A DNA stretch of 64,000 nt, taken from the NCBI RefSeq assembly GCF_003946485.1, contig NZ_RHOJ01000013.1:1-64000 (forward strand), written 5' to 3'. The stretch's first letter is position 1. Each line of letters starts with the position of its first letter. Positions 1 through 10,500 of the stretch are shown in pieces. Under the pieces are notes generated by a model. The model worked only from the letters and a program-made list of their open reading frames with translations. It was not told the origin of the DNA and did not search any database. The position numbers and the translations under genes were made by a program. Source of the stretch: Lacticaseibacillus jixianensis (lineage in GTDB: Bacteria; Bacillota; Bacilli; Lactobacillales; Lactobacillaceae).

Positions 1-226
1 CAGAGCGCATTGCTACGCCTGGCACTTCACTCGCTTTGCGAGCAAAGCACCAGGCTAGGCAATGCGTCTGCCTAAGTACGCGAGCCCTGCACACCTTACT
101 AATCGGGTTCCGGGTTCGCAACGCGGGAGTGGCTAGCTACGGTGAGGGCCTCGCCGCCTAAAACCGGCGGCAATGCCCTCACCTAGGCTACCCATCCCGC
201 TAAGTGCGCGAGCCCTGCACACCTTG
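1..226 (+). repeat. Nested-palindrome repeat array R1-R2
   Basis: Two units of the intergenic repeat family described in the findings. Unit R1 is cut by the window start and ends near 97; unit R2 runs about 101-225. In R2 the outer arms GGGTTCGC and GCGCGAGCCC face each other, then GCGGGA pairs with TCCCGC, then GTGAGGGC with GCCCTCAC, and the tip is GCCGCC facing GGCGGC. R1 has a different second stem, CAGAGCGCATTGC facing GCAATGCGTCTG, and a different tip. Both end in CACACCTT. The array lies just beyond the terminator of the minus-strand POT gene. Confidence 0.85.
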
Positions 227-227
227 C

Positions 228-260
228 AAAAACCCCCGCCGGCGTCATCGCGGCGAGGGC
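228..260 (-). terminator. Terminator of the POT transporter gene
   Basis: On the minus strand CCCTCGCCGCG, a short loop and CGCCGGCGGGGG are followed by TTTTT. It lies about 255 bases after the stop codon of the POT gene and directly borders repeat R2. Confidence 0.65.
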
Positions 261-262
261 TT

Positions 263-516
263 AAACCATGTGGGCCAATCTACTGGTTCCGGCGCCAGCG
301 GATGACCAATTGCGTTTCGCTTGGGGGAGGTAACGCAATTGCGGGAGACTAGTATCCTTCCTAGTCACTAACAGTTAACCGCAACTAGTCTGAATAAGCA
401 ATGGGGTTAACCAAATTAATGGCACTTTTTTCGTCACCCTGTTGCCACCGGGTCCTGAGGCTTAACTGAGAATCGCCAGCACCGTGCGTGACAACCTGAA
501 CGTCCGGTGCGCGAGG
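263..516. other. Long 3' untranslated stretch with paired inverted repeats
   Basis: No credible ORF was found between the POT stop codon and its terminator. The stretch holds a hairpin (AATTGCGTT at 308-316 with AACGCAATT at 332-340). It also holds two interlocked complementary pairs: GACTAGT 347-353 with ACTAGTC 384-390, and GTTAACC 374-380 with GGTTAAC 405-411. CTAGTC at 361-366 could compete for the first. It did not match the tmRNA, 6S, SRP, RNase P or T-box signatures I know. It could be a structured 3' UTR, or chance. Confidence 0.35.
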
Positions 517-1998
517 TCACTGCACAATGCCCGCGGCGATCCGCCGGTTGCCGATCAGCATGACGAGCCCCCAAAGCACGGCGATGGCGCCGATGACCAG
601 GAAGTACATGGCCTCGTGCCCCGGCGTATAGAAGTTGGCGGCCACTGCCGCCAGCCCGGAGCCGGCCGCTTGCGACAATGTGAACACCGTCATCATCTGC
701 GTGACAAAAGCGGCCGGGGCGACGGCACTGGCCAGCGCCGTCCCGACCGGCGAGGTCAGTGTCTCCCCGGCGATGATCAGGACGTAGAACATCACGATCC
801 ACAGCGGCGAGACCCGCACGCTCGCGGCAAACAGGCGCAGTGGGATGATCATAAACAAGGGCCCGGCCCCCCAAAGCAGCATGCCAAGGCCGAATTTCAG
901 ACTCGCGCTGGGCTGGCGCCAGCCCAGCCAGGCCCACAGCGCGCTGATCACACTGCCGAACACGACGGCCAGCACGGCGGGGATGGTCTGAAAGCTCGCG
1001 GCCGACAGGTGCAGGCCCCACACGGTCAGGTCCACTCGGTCCAGCGTGTACAGCGCCAGGATCCCCGTCGCCTGACCGTACACCAGCATGGTGATCGTGT
1101 TGCCGATCAGAAACAGGCTGTAAGTTTTGACGTGGCGGGCGTCTTGGGGCGTGACCTTAGGGCTGCGAACAATGACCGCCACGTAACCGATCGGCAACAG
1201 AATGCTCAGCAGGCCCACGGCGCTGCTGAACCGGCCAGCGGTGAGCCAGCCACTCAGCAGCAGGCCGCCAAGCAGCGCGCAGGCGAGCCCCATGCCGCCC
1301 AGCAGCCGGCGGCCGAGCTGGCGGCGCTCCGCCGGCAGCAGCGGATCCGGTGCGGTCATCCCCAGCTCACCGAAGGCCCGGCGATTCAACAGCACGTACG
1401 GCGCCGTCGTCAGCGCCAGCACGACCACCGCGACCAGAAAACCGGCATTGTACCCAAAGTGGACCGCCACCGCCCCGGTGACGATCGGCCCCGCGGCGCC
1501 GACGTTGGCAATGATGTAAAGCAGCGTGAACGCCGTGCTGCGCATCCCCTGACGCTTGCGATAAAGCAGCCCCACCAGCGCGTTCAGGCTTTGGCCCGTC
1601 ACCCCAGAGGCAATCACCTGCAGCGCCAGGCTGGCAAAAAACAGCGTGCGGCCGCCGTGCGGGACGACCAGCAGCGCAATGGCCACAATTTTCAGCAGGG
1701 TGCCGTACAGGTAGGGCTTGCGCAGGCCCACCAGCCGGTCGGCCGCGTAACTGCCGGCGATCCCGGCCACGTACCCCAGCGCGGAGAACACTGCCATGAT
1801 CTGCGTCGCCGCGATGCGATCCAGCCCCAGGCCCCCTAACCGCAGCGGCTCGTACAGGTAAAGGATCATGATGGCACTGACGGCGTAGGTCGCAAACCCC
1901 GTGCCAAGTGACCCCAGTGCCATAAGTTTAAATGCCGGCGGCTGCCGACCGATGATGCCGCTGCTTTTTGCCACGTGCTGCCCCTTCTTTGCGTCCAA
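517..1998 (-). CDS. POT/PTR family peptide transporter
   Basis: A 493-aa multi-spanning membrane protein of the proton-coupled oligopeptide transporter (POT, MFS) family, expected to import di- or tripeptides at the cell membrane. It shows a hydrophilic N terminus, about 12-14 hydrophobic segments, an early loop YAADRLVGLRKPYLYG typical of MFS motif A, and an N-V-G-A-A-G-P segment in the fifth helix region. Length fits the family. The exact substrate cannot be read from sequence. It is monocistronic: it diverges from ktrB at 2096 and has its own terminator. DtpT-like is the closest guess. Confidence 0.75.
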   Translation of the reverse strand: MDAKKGQHVAKSSGIIGRQPPAFKLMALGSLGTGFATYAVSAIMILYLYEPLRLGGLGLDRIAATQIMAVFSALGYVAGIAGSYAADRLVGLRKPYLYGTLLKIVAIALLVVPHGGRTLFFASLALQVIASGVTGQSLNALVGLLYRKRQGMRSTAFTLLYIIANVGAAGPIVTGAVAVHFGYNAGFLVAVVVLALTTAPYVLLNRRAFGELGMTAPDPLLPAERRQLGRRLLGGMGLACALLGGLLLSGWLTAGRFSSAVGLLSILLPIGYVAVIVRSPKVTPQDARHVKTYSLFLIGNTITMLVYGQATGILALYTLDRVDLTVWGLHLSAASFQTIPAVLAVVFGSVISALWAWLGWRQPSASLKFGLGMLLWGAGPLFMIIPLRLFAASVRVSPLWIVMFYVLIIAGETLTSPVGTALASAVAPAAFVTQMMTVFTLSQAAGSGLAAVAANFYTPGHEAMYFLVIGAIAVLWGLVMLIGNRRIAAGIVQ

Positions 1999-2095
1999 TT
2001 ATGGTTCAATATAGCACAGCAGTCGGCGCCTCAGCGGTGCTTTTGGCCGCTTGATTTGGTAAAGTGAAAGTAACCGCTTTAGAAAGGAGTCCGAC

Positions 2096-3484
2096 ATGGC
2101 AAAACGGCACTGGCACCTCTCCGCCCCCCAGGCGATCCTCGTCAGCTTCGCCGCGATGATCGCCATTGGCACCGGCCTCCTTAACCTGCCTTGGGCGAGC
2201 CAAAATGGCCAGTCAATTGGCTGGCTGGACGCCCTGTTCACCGCCACCAGCGCTGGCTGCGTCACGGGCCTGGTGGTCGTGAACACGATGCAGCACTGGA
2301 CGCTGTTCGGCCAGCTGGTCATCCTCGGGCTGATCCAGCTCGGGGGGATCGGCTTCATCACCGTGGTTACCGGAAGCCTGGTCCTTTTTCGCCAGCGCAT
2401 CGGGCTGCGCCAGCGGCTCACCGTTCAGGCCATGTTCAGCCAGGACTCGCTGGGCGGCATGGCGCGCCTGGTCCGGCGGGTGCTGCGCTACACGCTGCTG
2501 ATCGAGGGCGCCGGGGCGCTTCTGCTGGCGATCGGGTTCTACACCGCGGGCCGCGGCTACACCCTGGGCGAATCGCTGTGGTACGGGGTGTTTCACGCCA
2601 TTTCAGCCTTTTGCAACGCGGGCTTTGACATCATCGGTGAAAGCTCCCTTGCCGATTTTCAGGGCAGCTGGCTGATCAACCTGACCGTGATGGCCCTGAT
2701 CACGCTGGGCGGGCTGGGCTTCACCGTGCTGCACGAACTGCAGCACCTGGTGAAAATGCACCGCGGAACGCTGCGGCGGCGTCTGCACCACCTCAGCGTC
2801 CACACCAAGCTGGTGGGCCTGGTCTCGCTGATCCTGGTGGGCGGCGGCACCGGCCTGCTGCTTCTGCTGGAATGGGGCAACCCCGGCACGCTGGGCGGGC
2901 TGAGTGCCCCGCACAAGTGGCTCACGGCCGCGTTTGAGGCGGTCACGCTGCGGACGGCGGGCTTTGCGACCTTCGACCAGGGCCAGCTCTCTGCCCTCAG
3001 CAAGCTGGTCGCCTGCGGGCTGATGTTCATCGGGGGCTCCCCGGCCGGGACCGCCGGCGGGGTGAAGACCATCACCCTGGCGCTGCTGGCGGCGGCCGTG
3101 ATGTCGAGCCTGCGCGGCCACACCGGCCTGGTGATCTTCGGCCGCCGCATCCCCATGGCGCAGCTGCAGCGGGCCCTCGCCGTCTTTTTCGCCCTGTTTG
3201 CGGTGATCGCCGGCGCCGTGTTGATCCTGCACTTCACCGAGGCGCACAGCGCGTTTCGCCCGCAGCTGCTCGACCTGATTTTTGAAGCGACCAGCGCGAC
3301 GGGCACCGTGGGGCTGACCACCGGCCTGACCCCCGCGCTGTCTTCGGCCGGCAAGGGCGTGATCGCCGCCTGCATGTTCATCGGCCGCCTGTCCCCGCTC
3401 ACCCTGGCCGTCGCCTTGACCCTCAAGGAAAAAGGCCACCGCCACGCCGCCGACTACCCCGCCGCCAGCGTGATCATCAGCTGA
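2096..3484 (+). CDS. ktrB: Potassium uptake protein, TrkH/KtrB family
   Basis: A 462-aa ion-translocating membrane subunit of a Ktr-type potassium uptake system. The chain shows repeated M1-P-M2 units: filter-like loops occur in TSAGCVTGL, AFCNAGFD, TLRTAGFA and TSATGTVGLTTG, which match the four P-loops of TrkH/KtrB proteins. AAAGGAG lies eight bases before the ATG. The gene is followed after a short gap by the cytosolic gating subunit ktrA, so the two form an operon. Length is normal for KtrB, shorter than enteric TrkH. Confidence 0.9.
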   Translation: MAKRHWHLSAPQAILVSFAAMIAIGTGLLNLPWASQNGQSIGWLDALFTATSAGCVTGLVVVNTMQHWTLFGQLVILGLIQLGGIGFITVVTGSLVLFRQRIGLRQRLTVQAMFSQDSLGGMARLVRRVLRYTLLIEGAGALLLAIGFYTAGRGYTLGESLWYGVFHAISAFCNAGFDIIGESSLADFQGSWLINLTVMALITLGGLGFTVLHELQHLVKMHRGTLRRRLHHLSVHTKLVGLVSLILVGGGTGLLLLLEWGNPGTLGGLSAPHKWLTAAFEAVTLRTAGFATFDQGQLSALSKLVACGLMFIGGSPAGTAGGVKTITLALLAAAVMSSLRGHTGLVIFGRRIPMAQLQRALAVFFALFAVIAGAVLILHFTEAHSAFRPQLLDLIFEATSATGTVGLTTGLTPALSSAGKGVIAACMFIGRLSPLTLAVALTLKEKGHRHAADYPAASVIIS

Positions 3485-3516
3485 CCCCTCGCCACTTGAA
3501 AGGAACGGTGACCACC

Positions 3517-4146
3517 ATGCCGCACGCCCACAGTTTTGCCGTCTTCGGCCTTGGCCGCTTCGGCACCAGCATTGTCCATTCTTTAGCCGAACATGACGTG
3601 GAGCTCCTCGCCGCCGACCGGGAGCTGACCCGCGTCGAAGCCGTCGCCGACCTGGTCGATCAGGCGGTCGTCGGCGACGCCAGCGATGAGGATTTTCTCA
3701 AGCGGGTCGCCATTGAACACTTCGACGTGGTCGTCTTTGCGATGGGCGAGCAGTTCGAGGCCAGCGTCATGGCCACCATGCTGGCCAAGGAGCGCGGCTG
3801 CCGGCGCGTGGTCGTCAAGGCCCTGGACGCTCGGCAGGCCAAGATCCTCAAGCGGATCGGGGCCGACCAGGTCGTCCTGCCGGAGGTCGAAATGGGCGCC
3901 AAGATCGCCCACAAGCTGATCAACGCCAACATCCTTGACGTCTTCGACCAGATCCCCGGCGTCAACATCACCGAGCAGCGCCCCGACCCCGAGTGGGTGG
4001 GCAAGACCTTGGCCCAGGCCGACGTGCGCCGAACCGCCGGCCTCGAGGTCCTGGCGCTGATCCGGGCCGGCCACACCCAGATCCCGGTCAACGCCAGTAC
4101 GGTACTGGCCGCCGCCGATGTGCTCCTCACCGTCGAGAGCAAATAA
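3517..4146 (+). CDS. ktrA: Potassium uptake regulatory subunit, RCK/TrkA domain
   Basis: A 209-aa cytosolic RCK protein that gates KtrB in response to nucleotide. The N-terminal Rossmann motif is FGLGRFGTS, followed by an acidic residue at the end of the second strand (AADRE). A VGDAS segment and a C-terminal RCK_C (TrkA_C) part follow. The open frame extends upstream to a TTG at 3496, but the Shine-Dalgarno AAAGGA lies at 3499-3504, so I choose the ATG at 3517. It is co-transcribed with ktrB and ends at a strong bidirectional terminator. Confidence 0.9.
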   Translation: MPHAHSFAVFGLGRFGTSIVHSLAEHDVELLAADRELTRVEAVADLVDQAVVGDASDEDFLKRVAIEHFDVVVFAMGEQFEASVMATMLAKERGCRRVVVKALDARQAKILKRIGADQVVLPEVEMGAKIAHKLINANILDVFDQIPGVNITEQRPDPEWVGKTLAQADVRRTAGLEVLALIRAGHTQIPVNASTVLAAADVLLTVESK

Positions 4147-4194
4147 AAACAGTTCGCCAACATCAGCTTAACGCTGAGTGGCGAACTGTTTTTG
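4146..4194. terminator. Bidirectional terminator between ktrA and a small ORF
   Basis: AAAAACAGTTCGCC and GGCGAACTGTTTTT form a stem of 14 bp around an inner CAGC/GCTG hairpin. The run of A on one side and T on the other lets it serve ktrA (+) and the 37-aa ORF (-). Confidence 0.9.
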
Positions 4195-4210
4195 CGTACC
4201 GGTGCAGTGC

Positions 4211-4324
4211 CTACTTGGCTGCCTTGCGCGCTTCTTCGCACGCCTTGACGATGGACGGGTTCTTCGAGTGGCAGTCCTCGATCATTTGCAGGTCTGCTTC
4301 GCTAAGCTTCAAGTCGTAAGTCAT
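4211..4324 (-). CDS. Unknown 37-aa protein
   Basis: A short ORF beginning MTYDLKLSEADL and ending EEARKAAK, with ATG at 4324 and TAG at 4211. GAGGG lies nine bases before the ATG. A TACAGT sequence upstream could be a -10 element. It converges on ktrA and shares its terminator, so a short stand-alone transcript is likely. The peptide is charged and probably helical, with two cysteines (DCHS and KACEE) but no signal peptide or membrane segment. I do not recognise the family. Coding status rests on the start site and codon pattern only. Confidence 0.5.
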   Translation of the reverse strand: MTYDLKLSEADLQMIEDCHSKNPSIVKACEEARKAAK

Positions 4325-4467
4325 GTCTTATCCCTCGGTTCGTTATCAAAGATAGTTTTACTGTACCACGCCCGCGAACAGATGCAAGCCAAACGCGAAC
4401 AGCGACGGGGTGCATTACCGCCAACATGAGGTCGTGATTCGGCTTCTGAAGGCGCCGCGCCGCTCCC

Positions 4468-4501
4468 AAAAGGGCCTAGCCTCCAGATTAAGGCTAGGCC
4501 C
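4468..4501 (-). terminator. Terminator of the giant adhesin gene
   Basis: On the minus strand GGGCCTAGCC, a ten-base loop and GGCTAGGCCC are followed by TTTT, just after the stop codon at 4512. Confidence 0.85.
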
Positions 4502-4511
4502 AAGAGTGGTG

Positions 4512-7500
4512 CTACCGTTGACGCTTGCGTTCGCCCGCAAAGCCCAGCAGGCTCATCAGCGCCATCAGCGCGACGCCGACAATGCCCAGGCTGCGGTTGG
4601 TTCGTTCACCCGTCGTCGGTAGCCGGCGGCCAAGCGCGGCTTCGGTTGACTGGCGGCCAAGTGTCGCTTGCCCTTTCAGCTGGCCTTCTGCATCAAAAGC
4701 AGCAGATGGCTGGTTCGTGGCAGTTGTCTCGGTGCCACTTGGCGTCTGCGTGGCAGTGGTTTCCTGGCCCACCGTAGCTTCTGGGGTTTCGGTGGCCGGC
4801 TCGTCGGCCGTACCCGACTGACCATCGCCCAACGGTGGGTTAGTGGTCGATGACCCGTCTGTCGTCAGTTGTCCTTCAGGGTTCGTCGGTGGGGTCGTGA
4901 GCCCTTGGTCGTCTCCGCCCGGTTGATTGCCATCGTTTGCTGGCGGCGTCGTGGTCTGCCCGCCGCCATTCGGCTGGTCGCCAGTCGTTGACGGTGGATT
5001 CGTGGTGCCGCCGTCGGTCGGGGCTGCATCGGCTTCATAATTGAAGGTCACCGTCATCACGTTGCCTTGGTAAGTCCCCGTAATCGCCGACTCACCAATC
5101 AGGTGGTACCCGGCAATTGTTGGTGCAGTTTCGGCAAAAGCGGTCCCCTGCTGACCACTCGTCGTCTTGGTCGCAATCAAGGTTGCCCCAGTCGCAACGT
5201 CGACGTAGCGCACAGTCAGCGTAACCTGCGTCTTGGTTTCATCGACGACCCGGCCGTCCGGCAGGTAGCTGAACGTCAGATCCATCGTGTTACCCTGGTA
5301 CGTCCCCTTGGCAGAGTCAGCGCCTTGGATCCGGTAGCCGGCGATTACCGGTGCCGCTTCGGTGAAAGTTGTGCCCTGAGCACCAGTTGTGACCTTGTCC
5401 GCTTGGATCGCTTCGCCGGTCAGCACGTTGACATAGTGCACCGTCAACGTGGCGGGCGACGCTGTTTCGTCAACTACTTGGCCGTCTGGCAGGTAGCTGA
5501 AGGTCAGAGCCATCGCGTTACCTTGGTATGTCCCGGTCTCAGAACCGCTGCCTTGGATCCGGTAACCAGCGATTGCTGGTGCCGCTTCTGTGAAGGCGGT
5601 GCCTTGCGCAGCGGTTGTGACCTTGTCCGCTTGGATTGCTTCGCCAGTCAAGACGTTGACATAGTGCACAGTTAACGTAGCCGGTGTCGCAGTGTCATCA
5701 ACCGTCTTACCATCTTGGAGATAGGTAAACGTCAGGTTCATTGCGTTGCCTTGGTACGTACCCTTGGCAGAGTCGGCACCTTGGATCCGGTAACCAGCGA
5801 TTTCTGGTGCCGTTTCTGTGAAGGCGGTGCCTTGCGCAGCGGTTGTTACCTTGTCCGCCTGGATCGATTCGCCAGTCAAGGCATTGACATAGTGCACTGT
5901 CAATGTTGCCGGTGTCGCAGTGTCATCAACCGTTGTACCATCTTGGAGATAGCTGAACGTCAGGTCCATTGCGTTGCCTTGGTATGTCCCTGTTGCGGAG
6001 TCGTCACCTTGGATCCGGTATCCGCCAATCGTTGGTGCCGTTTCCGTGAACACCGTACCTTGTGCGCCAGTCGTTACCTTATCAGTCTGGATGGTTTCGC
6101 CAGTAGACACATTGACATAGTGCACCGTCAGCGTCGTTGGATTAGCAGTTTCATCAACCGTCTTACCATCTTGGAGATAGCTGAAGGTCAGGTTCATCGC
6201 GTTACCTTGGTAAGTCCCCGTTGCGGAGTCGTCACCTTGGATCCGGTAACCAGCGATTGTTGGCGCCGTTTCAGTAAATGCTGTGCCTTGAGTGCCAGTC
6301 GTTACTTTGTCCGCTTGAATTGATTCGCCGGTGTATATGTTGACATAGTGCACCGTCAGCGTGGCCGGCGTCGGGGTTTCATCAACCGTCTTACCATCTT
6401 GGAGGTAGCTGAAGATCAGATTCATCGCGTTGCCTTGGTACGTACCCTCGGCAGAGTCGTCACCTTGGATACGATAACCAGCGATTGCTGGTGCCGTTTC
6501 TGTGAAGGCGGTGCCTTGCGCAGCGGTTGTGACCTTATCTGCTTGGATTGTCTCACCGGTCAGCACGTTGACATAGTGCACCGTCAGCGTTGTTGGTGTT
6601 GCAGTTTCATCGACCGTCTTGCCATCTTGGAGATAGCTGAAGGTCAGATCCATCGTGTTACCTTGGTAAGTCCCCGTTGCGGAGTCGTCACCTTGGATTC
6701 GGTACCCAGCAATCGTTGGTGCCGTTTCAGTAAATTCTGTGTCCTGAGTACCAGTCGTTACTTTGTCCGCTTGAATCGATTCGCCAGTGTACATGTTGAC
6801 ATAGTGCACCGTCAGCGTCGTTGGAGTAGCAGTTTCATCAACCGTCTTGCCATCTTGGAGATAGCTGAAGGTCAGATCCATCGTGTTACCTTGGTAAGTC
6901 CCGTTTTCGGAGTCGTCACCTTGGATTCGGTACCCAGCAATCGTTGGTGCCGTTTCAGTAAATTCTGTGTCCTGAGTGCCAGTCGATACTTTGTCCGCTT
7001 GAATTGATTCGCCAGTGTACATGTTGACATAGTGCACCGTCAGCGTCGTTGGAGTAGCAGTTTCATCAACTACCGTACCGTCTGGCAGATAGCTGAACGT
7101 CAGATCCATCGCGTTGCCATGGTACGTACCCTTGGCAGAGTCATCGCCTTGGATCCGGTAACCCGCGATTGTTGGCGCCATTTCCCTGAACGCAGTACCT
7201 TGATTGCCGGTTGTCACCTTATCCGGCTGAGCAGGCTCACCTGTCACAACGTTAGTATAGTGCACCGTCAACGTTGCAGGCGTCGCAGCATCATCGACGA
7301 CTTGCCCATTCTTGTCATAAACGAAGGTCAAGTCCATCGCATTGCCTTGATACGTTCCACTGACCGGCGTGTAATACTGAGGATGATAATTTTGAATTTC
7401 AGGTGCAGAAACGGAGAAGTCGTCACCAATTCTACCGGTCTGCGTTGTTGGACCGGCGATTACGTTATTGTCAACGTCCACATAATGCATGGTCAAAACG

Positions 7501-10500
7501 GTCTTGGTAGCAGTCTCGTCCGGCACTTGCATATTCGGCTGATAACGGAAAAACACATCATCGGCGTCTTTTTCCGTCCCATCATCGGTGTCTTTTGCCA
7601 TCACATCCATCACTAAACTGACAGTGCCCGGCATCAGTGAATAACCGCGAATCACTGGGGCCGATGCCGTGTACAATTCGCCCAGGTTCTTGGTGATTTC
7701 GCTACTTGGCAGGAGGTCCTCACCACTTAAGTTATTGACATAGTGAACATGGATCGTTTTCGTCAGCGCCTTGTACGTAACTGTGACTTCTGGCACCAAA
7801 AGCTTGCCGTCAACGTCAACCGTTGCGGTCCCTTTGAGCTCGTCATCAGTGGTCTGCCGCTGGTAATAGCCAGGAATTGTCACCCCGTCGACCGTCGACT
7901 TGAGATCATAGTCTGCATCTGTCGTCGTTGGGAAAGTGGTATCGTCGTGTAACTGATTACCATTAAGGTCAACATAGTGAATCGTTAATTTCTGAGCATT
8001 TGCTGTGTAAACGACCGTTACGTCAGGTACCTTCCCGTCAGAGTTCAGCTTGGCGGTACCTTTCAATTCCTCATCAGTGGTCTTCCGGGTATAGCCTGGG
8101 ATATCCACGCCATCGACTGTCGACTTAAGGTCATAGTCCGCATCAGTGGCTGTCGGCACGCTACTGTCTTCATGCAACGTCTTACCATTGACATCGACAT
8201 AATGGACCGTCAAATTCTGAGCATTTGCTGTGTAAACGACTGTTACGTCAGGTACCTTCCCGTCAGAGTTCAGCTTGGCGGTACCTTTCAATTCCTCATC
8301 GGTGGTCTTCCGGGTATAGCCGGGAATATCCACCCCATCGACTGTCGACTTAACATCATAAGTCGCATCTGTAGTCGTTGGCACTGTGCTGTCATCGTGC
8401 AACTTCTTGCCCTTATCATCGACATAGTGAACCGTCAGATCCTGAGCATTTGCTGTGTAAACGATCGTTACGTCAGGTACCTTCCCGTCAGAGTTCAGCT
8501 TGGCGGTACCTTTCAATTCCTCATCGGTGGTCTTCCGGGTATAGCCTGGAATCGTCACCCCATCGACTGTCGACTTAAGGTCATAGTCCGCATCAGTGGC
8601 TGTCGGTACGCTGCTGTCATCGTGCAACGTATTGCCCTTATCATCGACATAGTGGATCGTCAGATTCTGGTCATCCGCCGTGTAAACGACTGTCACTGCA
8701 GGGACCAAAAGCTTACCGTCAGTACCAAGCGTTGCCTTACCTTTCAGCTCAACGTCAGTGGCCTTTCGCGTATAACCTGGAATCGTCACGCCATCGACTG
8801 TCGGCTTGAGGTCGTAATCTGCATCAGTGGCTGTCGGTACGCTGCTGTCATCATGCAACGTATTGCCCTTATCATCGACATAGTGGATCGTCAGATTCTG
8901 GTCATCCGCTGTGTAAACGATTGTCACTGCAGGAACCAAAAGCTCACCATTCGCATCAACCTTTGCCGTACCCTTTAATGCGTCATCGGTTGTTTGCCGA
9001 GTGTAGCCTAGAATCGGCACGCCATCTACTGTCGACTTGAGATCATAGTCGGCATTGGTGGCTGTCGTCGCGGTAGTGTCATCATGCAACTTATTACCCT
9101 TGTCGTCGACAAAGTGAATCGTGATCGTTTTTGCGGCCACCCGATACGTCACGGTCACTTCTGACTTCACAAGCTTGCCATCTGCGCCGATCGTCGCGGT
9201 CCCTTTCAGATCCGCATCAGGCGTTTCCCGTTCGTAACCGGCAATTGCCACATTATCGACCGTCGACTTAAGATCATAAGCCGCATTGGTGGTCGTCGCG
9301 GCAGTCGTATCTGGATGCAACGAATGGCCTGATTCATCGACATAGTGAATCGTCAGCGTCTGCGGGTTTGCTTTGTAATAGAAGGTATAGCTATTTTGCG
9401 TCGTTGACAGCGTCAGGTTGTCGCTCGTCTTCGTCGGAGTGTAGCCAGCGACAGTCGCTGCGGTCACCGGATACTCATACCCCACGATCCCGTTATCGAA
9501 CTTTTGCGCCGTTGCGAGCGCCTTGCTGTGGTCCGCGTCATCCACGAAGTTCACAGTAAAAGGCACGGTCTCCGGCGTGAAGTACAAGTTGATATTTTGG
9601 ATCTGCGAAGTCGTGATCGTGTACTTCGTAGCGTTGTCTGGCAACGCAGTGTAACCGTCAATCTTTGTGTAGGTATCCTCGGTAAGAAAAAGCGGATCAC
9701 CGATATTACCTTGCAAAGTCAATGGTTTCTTAGCATCTTTGTTGGTCAGCACATTAATGAAGTTAACGATCACGCTCATCGGCGTTTGCTCGTATGTGAA
9801 AGTCACTGTCTGGTGTGGCTCTCTGGTTACGGTGTAGTCTTTTTCTTGGCTATCCTGTTTCGGCTTATACCCCGTGATCATCATCGGCTTGAGCGTCAAC
9901 TTACTGCCAGCGTCGGCCATAATCGTCCGGTCAGCGGCCAATGTGTTACCATCTTCGTCTTGATACTTCACTGTGATGATGCGCTGCGCCTCCGCCACGC
10001 GCGTGTTCAGGTCGGCCGTCTTGGCGCCCAAAATGGTCCCGTCTTGGGCTTTGGTGTAGTTGAACACCAAGGCCTTGGCCGTCGCGGCGTCAGTCGGCGT
10101 GTCTGTCACTTTGACCGGGAATTCAACGTTCACAGAGGCTTTATTGGCCAAAGTTGGCACAGTGAAAAGAATGCTCTTCACACTTCCCCAGTCGCTGATG
10201 ACGCTCCCGTCGGTGAAGCTCGCCAATTGCGTTGCAGACAGCGCCTGGCCGTCAGTGCCGGTCACCTTGCCCGTGCTGTATTGTACCGTCACGCCGGCAG
10301 GCACCGTAATGGGGCCGGTGAGGTCGAGAGAATACGCATCCCCATCAGCTTTTTTCGGTAAGGTGACTAAACCGTGGTAATCCAGATTGGTGTTGGCACC
10401 ACCGTTATAAATATATTCGCGGATCGAGCCGGTCAAATCATCGGGATAGAAACTGGCGGTGTCGCCATCGCCACTGACATAAGCGTCTTCAGCATCAGCC

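Noticed and set aside
263-516. A riboswitch, tmRNA, 6S RNA or SRP RNA in the POT 3' region
   Set aside because: None of the signature sequences I know for these RNAs is present.
5067-7616. Several long open frames on the plus strand across the adhesin repeats
   Set aside because: They repeat with the same 228-bp period as the adhesin and have no ribosome sites. They are antisense shadows of the repeat codons.
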